From G963556115 sp963667375 (GTDB lineage: Bacteria; Planctomycetota; SZUA-567): a DNA stretch of 64,000 nucleotides. The position numbers and the translations under genes are program-made. The stretch's first letter is position 1, and each line of letters begins with the position of its first letter. The stretch covers positions 1,054,001-1,118,000 of the forward strand of contig OY763323.1 of NCBI GenBank assembly GCA_963667375.1. Direction: 5' to 3'. Positions 55,180 through 63,723 of this stretch are shown in pieces. A model generated the notes under the pieces. The model was given only the letters and a program-made list of their open reading frames with translations. It did not search any database and was not told where the DNA came from.

Positions 55180-56196
55180 ATGAAAAACAAGGTAAAATGG
55201 GGTGTGATTGCTCCGGGTAATATTGCGCACAAGTTTGCAACCGGGTTACGTGCTGTGGAGAAGGGTGAAATTTATGCTGCCTGTTCCCGTAAACTTGAAA
55301 ATGCGGAGAGCTTTATTGCAGAGTTCGGGGGAGTAAAAGTCTATGATTCAGAGGAGGCTTTTGTGCAGGATCCGGAGATAGACGTGGTATATATCGCTAA
55401 TCCGCATCCTTTTCACCTCAGTTCTGCACTGAAGTGCCTTAATGCCGGTAAAGCTGTGCTCTGTGAAAAGCCGATGACAGTATGTGCGGCGGATACTGCC
55501 GCATTGATAGAGGCCGCAAAGAAAAATGATGTATTCCTGATGGAAGCAATGTGGACCAGATTTCTTCCAGTGATGTGCAAAGTGCGTGACTTGCTGGCAA
55601 GTGGAGTTATCGGTGAGGTACGGCTGGTAAGTGCAGATTTTGGTTTCAATCCGGGGAGTTATGATCCAGCATCCCGGTTGCTGGCACCTGAGCTGGCTGG
55701 TGGAGCCCTGCTGGATGTGGGAATTTATCCGCTGGCATTCTGTTCCATGGTCTTGGGTAAACCTTCGCGGGTGCAGAGTGCAGCGTATCTTGGTAAAACC
55801 GGGGTAGACGAACAGTTCTCAGCGGTACTGGAGTATGAGAACGGGGTCATGGCTAATATTATGGGTGCTGTACAGACTCAGACCAGTCAGAATGCCTGGA
55901 TCTATGGTACCGAGGGCTCAATAAAGATTTCCAGTCCCTGGTGGTGTGGAACTGAACTGAGTCTATTCAAAGTGGACAGGACAGCGGACACTGATCCGCT
56001 CAATTTCGGAGTCGAAGAGAAGATGGTCTTCCCTTATGAGTCTAACGGTTATAACTGTGAGGCTGCAGCGGTATGCGAGCTGCTTCTTGCCGGTAAGAAG
56101 GAGTGCGATATCATGCCGTTAGCAGAGTCACAGGCGCTTGCCGAGACTATGGATATTGCCAGAAAGCAGTGGGGTTTGAAGTATCCGTTTGAATAA
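55180..56196 (+). CDS. Gfo/Idh/MocA-family oxidoreductase
   Basis: The 338-residue protein belongs to the NAD(P)-dependent sugar and diol dehydrogenase superfamily. The N-terminal Rossmann motif reads KWGVIAPGNIAHKFATGL. IDVVYIANPHPFHLSSAL and the EKP motif CEKPMT (usual active-site region) follow. The C-terminal half has GGALLDVGIYPLAF, the catalytic His position being replaced by Tyr-Pro as in dihydrodiol-dehydrogenase-like members. The natural substrate cannot be told. AAAGGAG lies before the ATG. A strong terminator follows 58 bases after the stop, so it is probably monocistronic. Confidence 0.92.
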   Translation: MKNKVKWGVIAPGNIAHKFATGLRAVEKGEIYAACSRKLENAESFIAEFGGVKVYDSEEAFVQDPEIDVVYIANPHPFHLSSALKCLNAGKAVLCEKPMTVCAADTAALIEAAKKNDVFLMEAMWTRFLPVMCKVRDLLASGVIGEVRLVSADFGFNPGSYDPASRLLAPELAGGALLDVGIYPLAFCSMVLGKPSRVQSAAYLGKTGVDEQFSAVLEYENGVMANIMGAVQTQTSQNAWIYGTEGSIKISSPWWCGTELSLFKVDRTADTDPLNFGVEEKMVFPYESNGYNCEAAAVCELLLAGKKECDIMPLAESQALAETMDIARKQWGLKYPFE

Positions 56197-56253
56197 ACCG
56201 CCGGATTTTAGCCGGGCTTACGGTTAGTGTCTGCAGCTGCTATTAGTTAATAT

Positions 56254-56295
56254 GCTTTACACAGCGTCAACACTGTGTAAAGCTTTTTATTTTAA
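56254..56295 (+). terminator. Terminator of the oxidoreductase gene
   Basis: GCTTTACACAG (56254-56264) and CTGTGTAAAGC (56273-56283) form a perfect 11-bp stem with an 8-base loop, followed by TTTTTATTTT. Confidence 0.93.
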
Positions 56296-56602
56296 TAAGC
56301 ATTTACTAGTGGTGTCTGACAGTATTTTTTAGTGTTTTGAACCTTTGCGTAATATGTTGACGAGGCGCAATTTTAACCGTAAAGGTTAAAGATTTATTTG
56401 ACAAGTGTAAAAAAATGTGATAGAATACAGTAAAGTAGGAATATGAAGAGTTCTCTATATTCTGTATGAATACTGCAGTCGCCAGCATCTGAAAGATGTG
56501 AGTCTTTTGCTGGAGTTTCTTGAGAATAGATTGCAGCAGAAGCTGTATATAAGTGTGTGCAGTTCTATGGATAGGGCTGTAATTACTATGGAGGGTTTAA
56601 TC
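56296..56602 (+). promoter_or_regulatory. Flagellin promoter, inverted repeat and long 5' untranslated region
   Basis: TTGACA (56398-56403) and TAGAAT (56421-56426) with 17-base spacing form a near-consensus sigma-70 promoter. TTTAACC (56372-56378) and GGTTAAA (56384-56390) are inverted arms seven bases upstream of the -35. The transcript would start near 56433, leaving about 170 untranslated bases. These include a possible stem from CCAGC near 56480 and GCTGG near 56510, and GGAGGG (56590-56595) as ribosome site seven bases before the ATG. No sigma-28 or sigma-54 consensus was found here. Confidence 0.7.
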
Positions 56603-58123
56603 ATGTTGAGTGGAATAAGTTCGGGTACTACCAGTAGTATCATCAATAATCTTAACAAATCCCGCGAAAAAGCCAGCAATGCGATGACCAGCATTTCTTC
56701 CGGTGTGAAGATAAATACCGCCAGTGATGATCCGGCGGGTCTTGTTATTTCATCCCAGCTGTACAGTCAGCTTGTCGGTATGAGTAGAGCTTATCAGAAT
56801 ACTCAGGAAGCATATAATATGTTCTCAATCGCTGAAGGCGGGCTTAGTGGTATCTCTTCAGCATTATCTGAGATGAAGAGTCTGACCGTGGCTGCCGGTA
56901 ATACCGGAGTAAGCGGGGATCAGCAGATAAGTGCGCTGCAGTCACAGATGAACGGACTGCTTTCGACAGTGAATAATATTGCATCGACAACAAACTACGG
57001 CAGTACAAGCCTGCTTAACGGGACTGCGTCTCTGCCGGCAGATGCTTTAACCGAGTCGGGAGATGTTGCGAATATACTGGATCTGGATGCCAGTGATATT
57101 GAGTTGTACACCGGTAACGGTCAGGATAGTGTTAATATCAGTTTTAGCGGAGATGCTGCGGATCAAGCTGAGAAAGCGATGGTTGAAACCAGTTTCGGCG
57201 GCGGCAGCACAACTCTGACAGCAGATCAGGAATTCACAGTTACCGGTGCTGCCGGTAGTGCTGATTTCAGTTTTGCTGCTGGGACCTCAATAGAGGATAT
57301 GGTCAGTGAGATCAATGCGCGTAGTGACGAGACCGGAGTAGAGGCTTATGCTATCGACGGTTCGTCCGAGGTTCGTCTGGCTTCTACAGATTATGGCAGC
57401 AGTCAGAGTGTAACAGTGGAGCAGACAACCGGTGATGCGTTTGCTGCAGCGGGAGACAGTGTTACTGATTCCGGTCAGGATCTGACTGTGACTGTCGATG
57501 GTGAAGAGGTTACCGGCGACGGTCTGTCTGTGGCGGTGGATACCGAGAATGTTTCTGGAACTCTGGTGTTCAATGCTCCAGAAGCTGGTGCCGCAGAGAC
57601 CGGTGTAGCGCAGAGCGGATATGATCAGGATACACTGACCGATGCTGCAGAATCACGGCAGGTGACGGTTGAGGATGCCGGTGGCGGGGTTCAGCTTCAG
57701 CTGGGTGAAGGGGCAGGTGACAGTGATTCTTCACTCAATCTTCCAGATGCCTCATTAAGCAATCTGGGACGGGTTACCATTGACGGTGAGGAGTATTCGC
57801 TGCAGGATCTCTTCTCCGGCGGCAGCGCCTCTCTTGCTGAGAACCCGGATATTGCACAGCAGGTTGTAGAGCAGGCGATACAGGATGTCGCTTCCATGCG
57901 TGCGGATATAGGCGCTTATCAGAGTAATACTCTTACTGCTAATTCCAACAATCTGGAGGTGGCAATGGAGAATATAACCGCTGCTAACAGTGCAATAACC
58001 GATACTGATATTGCCAAGAGTGTGACCGAGATGACATCGGCGCAGATACTTGAGCAGGCAGGAATATTCGGTATTCAGCAGGTCAATCAGATGAACGCAT
58101 TGACTTTATCACTTCTTCCTTAG
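56603..58123 (+). CDS. fliC: Flagellin
   Basis: This is the filament subunit, exported through the flagellar type III system. The start is ATG 56603 (GGAGGG seven bases upstream), giving 506 residues. The conserved N-terminal D0/D1 region (about 1-140: NNLNKSREKASNAMTSISSG, INTASDDPAGLVISSQL) and C-terminal D1/D0 region (about 430-506: NNLEVAMENITAANSAITDT, AQILEQAGIFGIQQVN) are intact. The variable middle (about 145-425) is acidic, Gly/Ser/Thr-rich and contains a flagellin IN-type motif (ITVT..ADFSFAAGTSIEDMVSEINA). It has no Cys. It has its own promoter and terminator, with no other flagellar structural gene adjacent. Confidence 0.96.
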   Translation: MLSGISSGTTSSIINNLNKSREKASNAMTSISSGVKINTASDDPAGLVISSQLYSQLVGMSRAYQNTQEAYNMFSIAEGGLSGISSALSEMKSLTVAAGNTGVSGDQQISALQSQMNGLLSTVNNIASTTNYGSTSLLNGTASLPADALTESGDVANILDLDASDIELYTGNGQDSVNISFSGDAADQAEKAMVETSFGGGSTTLTADQEFTVTGAAGSADFSFAAGTSIEDMVSEINARSDETGVEAYAIDGSSEVRLASTDYGSSQSVTVEQTTGDAFAAAGDSVTDSGQDLTVTVDGEEVTGDGLSVAVDTENVSGTLVFNAPEAGAAETGVAQSGYDQDTLTDAAESRQVTVEDAGGGVQLQLGEGAGDSDSSLNLPDASLSNLGRVTIDGEEYSLQDLFSGGSASLAENPDIAQQVVEQAIQDVASMRADIGAYQSNTLTANSNNLEVAMENITAANSAITDTDIAKSVTEMTSAQILEQAGIFGIQQVNQMNALTLSLLP

Positions 58124-58153
58124 TTCCTTTGATACTTTGTGTCAGAGCCACGG

Positions 58154-58185
58154 CATGCGGGAATTTTTTTCCTGCATGTTTTTTT
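58154..58185 (+). terminator. Flagellin terminator
   Basis: CATGCGGGAA (58154-58163) and TTCCTGCATG (58169-58178) form a 10-bp stem with one wobble and a T5 loop, followed by seven T residues. Confidence 0.92.
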
Positions 58186-58260
58186 ATGCCGGTTATGATT
58201 ATGGCATAAACTTATATGCAGCTGAATTTGAAGCTGCAGTAAGATTCAGCTGATTAAAAA

Positions 58261-58890
58261 TTACACTTTATTATGCAGTACCAGTATAAGGCGTGAATAG
58301 TTATCCAGATAATGCTCAAGTACTGCTGCGCGGTCGGTTTCTGGGGTTATTATCGCTTCATCATCAAGGGTGAGATTGATACAGATAGTCATAGTATGAG
58401 TTGCGGCTGTGAGTGCAGTTAATTCTTTTATCCAGTTACTGCTGGAGGCATTTCCACCGAGAATGATAATGGTTTCACAGGTAGCGATACTTTGCGGTGA
58501 GGTCTCGGGTATGCCGGCATGGGCGGATAGTATCTTTGCAGTACTTGCTGCCAGCCCCAGACGGGCAAGTGCGACCTGAATAGAGCTGATGCCCGGTATT
58601 ACCTCACAGGCAGCTATGCCGAATTTATTTATTACACTCTCGGCAAGACTGTAGTAAGCGGTATCACCGCTTACAAGTATACCGATTCTGCCTGCGGCAG
58701 CGGTAATCGCTTCAAACAGCTTCGCGGTGCCGGTGTAATGAATTTTACTGCCGGTAAATTCAGGAAAGAGGTCGAGCAGGCGTGACGCGCCTGCTAAAAC
58801 ATTCATTTCCAGAGCGCGTTTTCTGGCGAGCGGGGTGAGATAATCCGGGCTCCCTGGACCGCAGCCGATAATACTTATTTTTTCTGCCAT
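58261..58890 (-). CDS. cbiE: Cobalt-precorrin-7 C5-methyltransferase (CbiE)
   Basis: It methylates C5 in the anaerobic corrin pathway. The 209-residue protein has the SAM-methyltransferase glycine loop IIGCGPGSPDYLTPLARK and the second loop GILVSGDTAYYSL, then VIPGISSIQVALARLGL, all typical of CbiE. The decarboxylating CbiT half found fused in CobL is absent and no cbiT is adjacent. It overlaps cbiD by 16 bases, so they are translated from one message. The length and lack of the CbiT domain fit a stand-alone CbiE. Confidence 0.93.
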   Translation of the reverse strand: MAEKISIIGCGPGSPDYLTPLARKRALEMNVLAGASRLLDLFPEFTGSKIHYTGTAKLFEAITAAAGRIGILVSGDTAYYSLAESVINKFGIAACEVIPGISSIQVALARLGLAASTAKILSAHAGIPETSPQSIATCETIIILGGNASSSNWIKELTALTAATHTMTICINLTLDDEAIITPETDRAAVLEHYLDNYSRLILVLHNKV

Positions 58891-59945
58891 TTGCTGTTGT
58901 CTCCGCTAGAGGCTAAAATGTGATTCTGCATATCGATCAGGGTTACAGTTATATCCGTAATAGTGTATTTGTCAATTATCGACTGTTTTATCTTTGCGGC
59001 TAATACGCCGGCGAGCCGGGTTTTGTCCGGTTCGGACAGTTCCTGAAATAATCCTTCGACGGTAGTGCTGTTTGCTGTTATCTTTATATTAAGTTCCTGT
59101 GCCGTATGCTGTACCAGCGGCAGTGCTGATGGAGAATGTTTGGAATGGGTGTTGAAATATCCGAGAATAAATTTTGCCAGCTTACCAGGATGTGAGAGCA
59201 GGAGCAGGGGCTTTATATTCTTCCTCTGCGCATGAGCAAGAGCGGTATCCCATTCATTACTGACTTCAATAATATTCTCATGACTAGTGGAGTAAAATGA
59301 TTCTGCTGCCCGCATACCATAGTGACCGGCTACAAGTATGAGCTGATTTATGCCTGTGGCGGCGGCAACATCAATGCTGATCCGAATCGTCTCCTGAATC
59401 GCCTCGTGTGAGAAGGGGCGGACAATGCCGGAGGTGCCGATTATCGAGATGCCGCCGACTATCCCGAGGCGGGGATTGAAGGTTTTTGCCGCCAGTTCTT
59501 TGCCGTTTTCGACACTGATGGTTATATCTACACCGCTGGAGGTGAACTTTTGGACGGTTTCACTCAGCATCCGGCGTGGCACCGGGTTGATTGCCGGTTC
59601 GCCGACCGGTATCTGCAGCCCTTCTCTGGTTACAGTTCCGACTCCGTCTCCGGCGAAGAAACGGATCTGGGCAAGATTATTCAGGCGGACACTGGCACAG
59701 ATCAGTGCGCCGGCGGTGATATCCGGATCATCTCCAGCGAACTTGCGAACTCCGGCGGTGGCGGTATCATTCTCGGTAGTGGTGAAAATGATATCCATGG
59801 TGGCACTGCTGCCGTCTGGAAGAATAAAATCGACCTGTTTGCGGTGCTGAGCGTTTAGCAGCAGATCAAGGGCGGCGGCAGTGGCGGCAGTGGCGCAGCT
59901 GCCGGTGGTGAAACCGGTTCTGAGGGGGTTGGCATCATTGATCAT
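58875..59945 (-). CDS. cbiD: Cobalt-precorrin-5B C1-methyltransferase (CbiD)
   Basis: It methylates C1 of cobalt-precorrin-5B in the oxygen-independent cobalamin route. The 356 residues open with the family signature LRTGFTTGSCATAATAAALD. VEFVLPDGSS-like (VDFILPDGSSATM), GDGVGTVTREGLQIPVGEPAINPVPR and GGISIIGTSGIVRPFSHEA follow. No good ribosome-binding site precedes the ATG. It is the first gene of a two-gene run with cbiE. Its presence says the anaerobic, early-cobalt branch is used, consistent with the oxygen-defence genes nearby. Confidence 0.96.
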   Translation of the reverse strand: MINDANPLRTGFTTGSCATAATAAALDLLLNAQHRKQVDFILPDGSSATMDIIFTTTENDTATAGVRKFAGDDPDITAGALICASVRLNNLAQIRFFAGDGVGTVTREGLQIPVGEPAINPVPRRMLSETVQKFTSSGVDITISVENGKELAAKTFNPRLGIVGGISIIGTSGIVRPFSHEAIQETIRISIDVAAATGINQLILVAGHYGMRAAESFYSTSHENIIEVSNEWDTALAHAQRKNIKPLLLLSHPGKLAKFILGYFNTHSKHSPSALPLVQHTAQELNIKITANSTTVEGLFQELSEPDKTRLAGVLAAKIKQSIIDKYTITDITVTLIDMQNHILASSGDNSKWQKK

Positions 59946-60006
59946 AATATACAGTATTATTATGATAACATCTTGCAGCGCAATAAAAAACAGGGATAAT
60001 CCTCGG

Positions 60007-60034
60007 TTGACTTTTGTCTGCTGATAACTATTAT
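60007..60034 (+). promoter_or_regulatory. Candidate sigma-70 promoter for ychF
   Basis: TTGACT (60007-60012) and TATTAT (60029-60034) are 16 bases apart. The predicted leader before the ychF ATG is about 180 bases, longer than most here. Confidence 0.6.
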
Positions 60035-60220
60035 TATTAATGATTTTATGGTTTCAGGCAATATTTTTATACTGATATTAGAGGGTATATATCTTTTGCA
60101 GGTGTATATTCGGGGTTCAGGAGTTACGGCGGGTATTTTTTTCAAGTCTTTTCTGCAAGCGACTTATCCGGCGGATATTAATAATTAAGAAGATAAATTA
60201 TATAAAACAGGAGATAGAGC

Positions 60221-61321
60221 ATGGCACTGAGTATTGGAATAGTGGGTTTGCCGAATATCGGTAAATCTACTCTGTTTAACGCGCTTACCAGGGAGCAGAA
60301 TGCGGAATCGGCTAATTACCCGTTCTGCACTATTGAACCGAATAAGGCCATTGTGCCGGTACCTGATGAACGTATGGATAAGTTGGCCGTAATAGTCAAT
60401 CCGCAACGAATTCAGTCGGCTACGGTGGAATTTGTCGATATTGCCGGTCTGGTGCGTGGTGCCAGTAAAGGCGAGGGTCTGGGAAATCAGTTTCTGGGGA
60501 ATATCCGTGAGACCAGCGCTGTGCTGCAGGTGGTGCGCTGTTTTGATGATGATGATGTTATTCATGTTGATGGTTCGGTAGATCCGATACGTGATATTGA
60601 GGTTATTGAGCTGGAACTGATAATTGCGGATACTCAGCAGCTGGAGAAGAAGCTGGATAATATCGCGAAGAAGGCGCGGGCGGATAAGACTGCCAAGCCA
60701 TTGTTTGAATTGGCAGAGCGGCTGATGTCACATCTGGAAGCGGGTAATCCGGCACATTCTTTTGAGGAGAAGGATAAGGAAATAGCCATTACCTTCTTTA
60801 ATGAGATGCGTTTTTTAAGTTCCAAGAAGGTGATTTACTGTTGTAATGTAGATGAAGCCGGTGTCGCTGAAGATAATGAATATGTCAAGGCGGTGCGTGC
60901 TTATGCTGAGCAGCGCGGCTGTGATGTTGTGAAGATTTGCGCCAAGATGGAGGAAGAGCTGGGAGCACTGGAAGATGAAGAGTGTGATGAGTATCTCAAG
61001 GAATATGGTATCGGCGAGAGCGGTCTGAATAAGGTTATTCATACCAGTTATCATACTCTTGGCCTCATCAGCTATTTTACCGCCGGGGTCAAGGAGGTGC
61101 GCGCCTGGACTATTGAGCGCGGCTGGAAGGCACCGAAGGCGGCATCGGTTATTCATACCGATTTTGAAAAGGGTTTTATCAGGGCGGAAGTTATTGCCTA
61201 TGATGATTATATTGCCAATAATGGTGAAGCCGGCGCTAAGGCTGCGGGAGTGATGCGGGTTGAAGGTAAGGATTATGTAGTTAATGACGGTGATGTTATG
61301 CATTTCCGTTTCAACGTTTAG
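60221..61321 (+). CDS. ychF: Ribosome-associated ATPase YchF
   Basis: YchF is an Obg-related P-loop protein that prefers ATP and associates with ribosomes and redox control. The 366 residues show G1 GLPNIGKSTLFNALT, the switch region NYPFCTIEPN, and G3 DIAGLVRGASKGEGLGNQFL. The coiled-coil insert (about 130-195) and the C-terminal TGS-type domain (TAGVKEVRAWTIERGWKAP through GVMRVEGKDYVVNDGDVMHFRFNV) are present. CAGGAG precedes the ATG. It is complete and of normal length. Confidence 0.97.
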   Translation: MALSIGIVGLPNIGKSTLFNALTREQNAESANYPFCTIEPNKAIVPVPDERMDKLAVIVNPQRIQSATVEFVDIAGLVRGASKGEGLGNQFLGNIRETSAVLQVVRCFDDDDVIHVDGSVDPIRDIEVIELELIIADTQQLEKKLDNIAKKARADKTAKPLFELAERLMSHLEAGNPAHSFEEKDKEIAITFFNEMRFLSSKKVIYCCNVDEAGVAEDNEYVKAVRAYAEQRGCDVVKICAKMEEELGALEDEECDEYLKEYGIGESGLNKVIHTSYHTLGLISYFTAGVKEVRAWTIERGWKAPKAASVIHTDFEKGFIRAEVIAYDDYIANNGEAGAKAAGVMRVEGKDYVVNDGDVMHFRFNV

Positions 61322-61354
61322 AAATTCATGATTTTTGAGGCAGTTGCAGATTAT

Positions 61355-61385
61355 TCTCCACTTGAATTTTGAGTGGAGATTGTCG
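61355..61385 (+). terminator. Weak terminator candidate after ychF
   Basis: TCTCCACT (61355-61362) and AGTGGAGA (61372-61379) form an 8-bp stem, but the T-rich tail (TTGTCGTTT) is poor. Confidence 0.5.
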
Positions 61386-61498
61386 TTTCGGGTCTGAAGT
61401 ATATTGTGGTTTCGCTTTCTCCGGCGCGTGATTTACCGTGTTTTTCTGATATATATTTGTAAAGATAGTATTTTTTACAGGAATAAGGAGGGTAAAAG

Positions 61499-61972
61499 AT
61501 GTCTTTTTATGATTATTCAGCTCTCAGTATCAGTGGTAAAGAGATAAGTATGAGCGAGTACCGGGGTAAGGTTGTGCTGGTTGTCAATACGGCCAGTAAA
61601 TGCGGATTTACACCGCAGTATGAGGGGCTGCAGAAACTTTATGCGGAGTATAAGGATCAGGGGCTGGAGATTCTGGGGTTTCCGTGTAATCAGTTTGGCG
61701 GGCAGGAGTCGGGAGAGAATGAGACCATTGCGGATTTCTGTAAGGTCAATTATGGAGTAAGCTTTACCATGTTCGCTAAAATAAAGGTTAATGGTAAGGA
61801 GGCTCACCCGTTATATCAGTTCCTGAAGGAGGAGCAGAAGGGTCTGCTTGGAAACAGAATAAAATGGAATTTTACAAAGTTCCTTATTGATAGAAAAGGT
61901 AATGTTGTCGGCAGGTTCGCTTCGCAGGTCAAACCGGAGAAACTTACTGAGGAAATAGAAAAATTATTATAG
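61499..61972 (+). CDS. Glutathione peroxidase family thiol peroxidase
   Basis: It reduces peroxides, and in bacteria usually takes electrons from thioredoxin rather than glutathione. The 157 residues have the peroxidatic C35 in NTASKCGFTPQY (Cys, not selenocysteine) and Q65 in GFPCNQFGGQE. WNFTKF supplies the Trp and Asn. A candidate resolving cysteine, C81 in IADFCKVNYG, is at the position used by two-cysteine, thioredoxin-dependent members. GGAGGG lies before the ATG. It complements the rubrerythrin and flavodiiron genes elsewhere in the window. Confidence 0.95.
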   Translation: MSFYDYSALSISGKEISMSEYRGKVVLVVNTASKCGFTPQYEGLQKLYAEYKDQGLEILGFPCNQFGGQESGENETIADFCKVNYGVSFTMFAKIKVNGKEAHPLYQFLKEEQKGLLGNRIKWNFTKFLIDRKGNVVGRFASQVKPEKLTEEIEKLL

Positions 61973-61994
61973 CTGCCGGCAGTAAGAATATTGC

Positions 61995-62063
61995 CAGGTG
62001 CCGCAATAAATCTTTGTTTTGCAGGGATGGTGAGATTAGCAGCCCTTTCCCATACAGCACCTG
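61995..62063 (+). other. Inverted repeat after the peroxidase gene
   Basis: CAGGTGC (61995-62001) and GCACCTG (62057-62063) are perfect arms about 55 bases apart. The second arm is followed by CAGTTTTTG, and a GGGATGG and CCC-rich middle allows further pairing. It could end the peroxidase transcript or shape the leader of the next gene. Confidence 0.35.
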
Positions 62064-62093
62064 CAGTTTTTGTTTAGTATTAGAGAAGAAGTT

Positions 62094-63071
62094 ATGCCGA
62101 TAAATCCATCCAAGCCATTTGATCTGACTTATGAAGGTACACCGACATATTCTGATATCCGTCTGGATCAGTTTGTCAAGGCGATGGTCCCGTCGATGTC
62201 ACGTACCAAAATTCAGAAGTATATTAAAAATAAGAAGATTACAGTAAATAATGAGCCCAGGACTGCCAACTGGATAGTACGGCTCGGGGATGAGGTCGTC
62301 CTGCATTGTAAAGAACCGGAAGGGGCGGTCGAGGTTGCCAAGAAGATTCCTCTAGATATAATATATGAGGATGAGGATATTGTAGCTGTAAATAAGCAGC
62401 CGAATCTGGTGGTGCATCCGGTGGCACTGCACCGGCATGATACGCTGCTCAATGCCATGTACTGGCGCTATAAGGATATTATTCCCGCAGATGAGGAGAT
62501 AAGCCTTGGTAACCGTCTGGATCAGTATACCAGCGGGATAATACTTGTGGCCAAGAATACGCATGCCAAGCGCATCTTGCAGGATCAGTTTGAAAATCGC
62601 AGGACACGCAAGGTCTATAATGCTATTTGTTCCGGTATAGTAGTTCCGGATCAAGGTGAGATAAATCATCCGCTGGGACGGGGTGAAGGTATGCACCGGA
62701 CTTATATTGTTATCAGGCATGACGCGCTGGGGAAGCCGTCAAATACTTTTTTCAGAGTTTTACAGCGCTTTGAACCGCAGGAAGATGATAATGGCTTTAC
62801 TCTGGTGCGTCTGGAACCGCATACCGGGCGGCAGCACCAGCTGCGGGTGCATATGGCGAGTCTGGGCAACCCGCTTATCTGTGATGACCGTTATGGTTCG
62901 GCTGAGGACGTGACGATTACCAGCAGAGCCGGAGAGCAAGCGGTTATGTCGCGTTATGCTTTGCATGCCTGTGAACTTACATTTACTCATCCCAACGGGA
63001 ATGAAATGACGTTACAGGCACCTATAGCGGGAGACATGAAGGACTTTATCGAGGTGTTGAACCAGCGTTAA
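62094..63071 (+). CDS. RluA-family pseudouridine synthase
   Basis: It isomerises uridine to pseudouridine in rRNA or tRNA. The start is set at ATG 62094; the frame is open earlier from 62070. The 325 residues have an N-terminal S4 domain (IRLDQFVKAMVPSMSRTKIQ) and catalytic D143 in NRLDQYTSGIILVAKN. The binding segment reads HTGRQHQLRVHMASLG. The usual HRLD is NRLD here, a minor change outside the catalytic Asp. Whether it is RluC-, RluD- or TruC-like cannot be told from sequence alone. AGAGAAGAAG stands before the ATG. Confidence 0.94.
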   Translation: MPINPSKPFDLTYEGTPTYSDIRLDQFVKAMVPSMSRTKIQKYIKNKKITVNNEPRTANWIVRLGDEVVLHCKEPEGAVEVAKKIPLDIIYEDEDIVAVNKQPNLVVHPVALHRHDTLLNAMYWRYKDIIPADEEISLGNRLDQYTSGIILVAKNTHAKRILQDQFENRRTRKVYNAICSGIVVPDQGEINHPLGRGEGMHRTYIVIRHDALGKPSNTFFRVLQRFEPQEDDNGFTLVRLEPHTGRQHQLRVHMASLGNPLICDDRYGSAEDVTITSRAGEQAVMSRYALHACELTFTHPNGNEMTLQAPIAGDMKDFIEVLNQR

Positions 63072-63095
63072 TTGAAAATGGATATTAGCTTTAGC

Positions 63096-63124
63096 TTGAA
63101 TTTAAATTGAAAATTGTGTATTAT
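63096..63124 (+). promoter_or_regulatory. Candidate sigma-70 promoter for flgN
   Basis: TTGAAT (63096-63101) and TATTAT (63119-63124) have 17-base spacing, about 50 bases before the FlgN-like ATG. Confidence 0.6.
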
Positions 63125-63176
63125 TTATAAGCTGTTGGGGTAATTTTTTGTAGAACTGATATGCCAAGGGTAAAAT

Positions 63177-63656
63177 ATGACTGCCGGTAATAATAGTATG
63201 GAGGTGGCGCAGGCACTTGCGGCTTTTTTAAAGAAAGAGCTGGCTTTATACCGTGAAGTGTATGAACTTTCTCTAAAGCAGCGGGAGATAATCGGGCAGA
63301 AGGATAGTGAAAAATTACTCAGCGTTATTGATGAAAAGCAGATGCGCATAGTCAAGATCAATGCTATTGAGAAAGAGGCCGGTCCATATAAAAAGATCCG
63401 TGAACGAGATCTGGAGACCTGGGATCAGGCGGTAAGGGCGGTGGTCGATCCGTATATACTCGAACTGCGTGAAGTTCTGGGAAATATTGTGGCGGTGGAG
63501 GAAGACAGCCGTAAGGCGGCTGAGGAGCTGAAACAGTCCAGCTCGGCTCAGGTGGTCAAGATTCAGAAGGGCAAAGCTATGCTGAGTGCGTATGGCAAGA
63601 GCGTCAAGATCCCTAAAAATATCCAGATTCCGCGCTTTAAAGATAAAAAAGGTTAG
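63177..63656 (+). CDS. flgN: FlgN-family flagellar export chaperone
   Basis: FlgN chaperones bind hook-associated proteins before export. The 159-residue product is helical and charged throughout, with a YREVYELSLKQREIIGQKD-type first half typical of the FlgN family, and no membrane segment. A C-terminal GKAMLSAYGKSVKIPKNIQI stretch matches the usual tail, where the hook-protein clients bind. AAGGG precedes the ATG. It starts a run with the sensor gene at 63724, suggesting a flagellar regulatory operon continuing beyond the window. The call is from overall pattern, since the family is poorly conserved. Confidence 0.8.
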   Translation: MTAGNNSMEVAQALAAFLKKELALYREVYELSLKQREIIGQKDSEKLLSVIDEKQMRIVKINAIEKEAGPYKKIRERDLETWDQAVRAVVDPYILELREVLGNIVAVEEDSRKAAEELKQSSSAQVVKIQKGKAMLSAYGKSVKIPKNIQIPRFKDKKG

Positions 63657-63723
63657 GTCGTACTTCAGGCTTCAGCACTTGCTATAATATTGCTATTGCT
63701 TTAGGGAAGATTGACAGATTTTT

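Noticed and set aside
58183..58240. Two further inverted repeats between flagellin and cbiE as mobile-element ends
   Set aside because: There is no transposase and no target-site duplication. They are better read as extra terminator stems for the convergent genes.
60048..60188. 46-codon frame in the ychF leader (hydrophobic, MVSGNIFILILEG start)
   Set aside because: It has no ribosome-binding site and its composition looks like chance in AT-rich DNA. It was left out as a gene.
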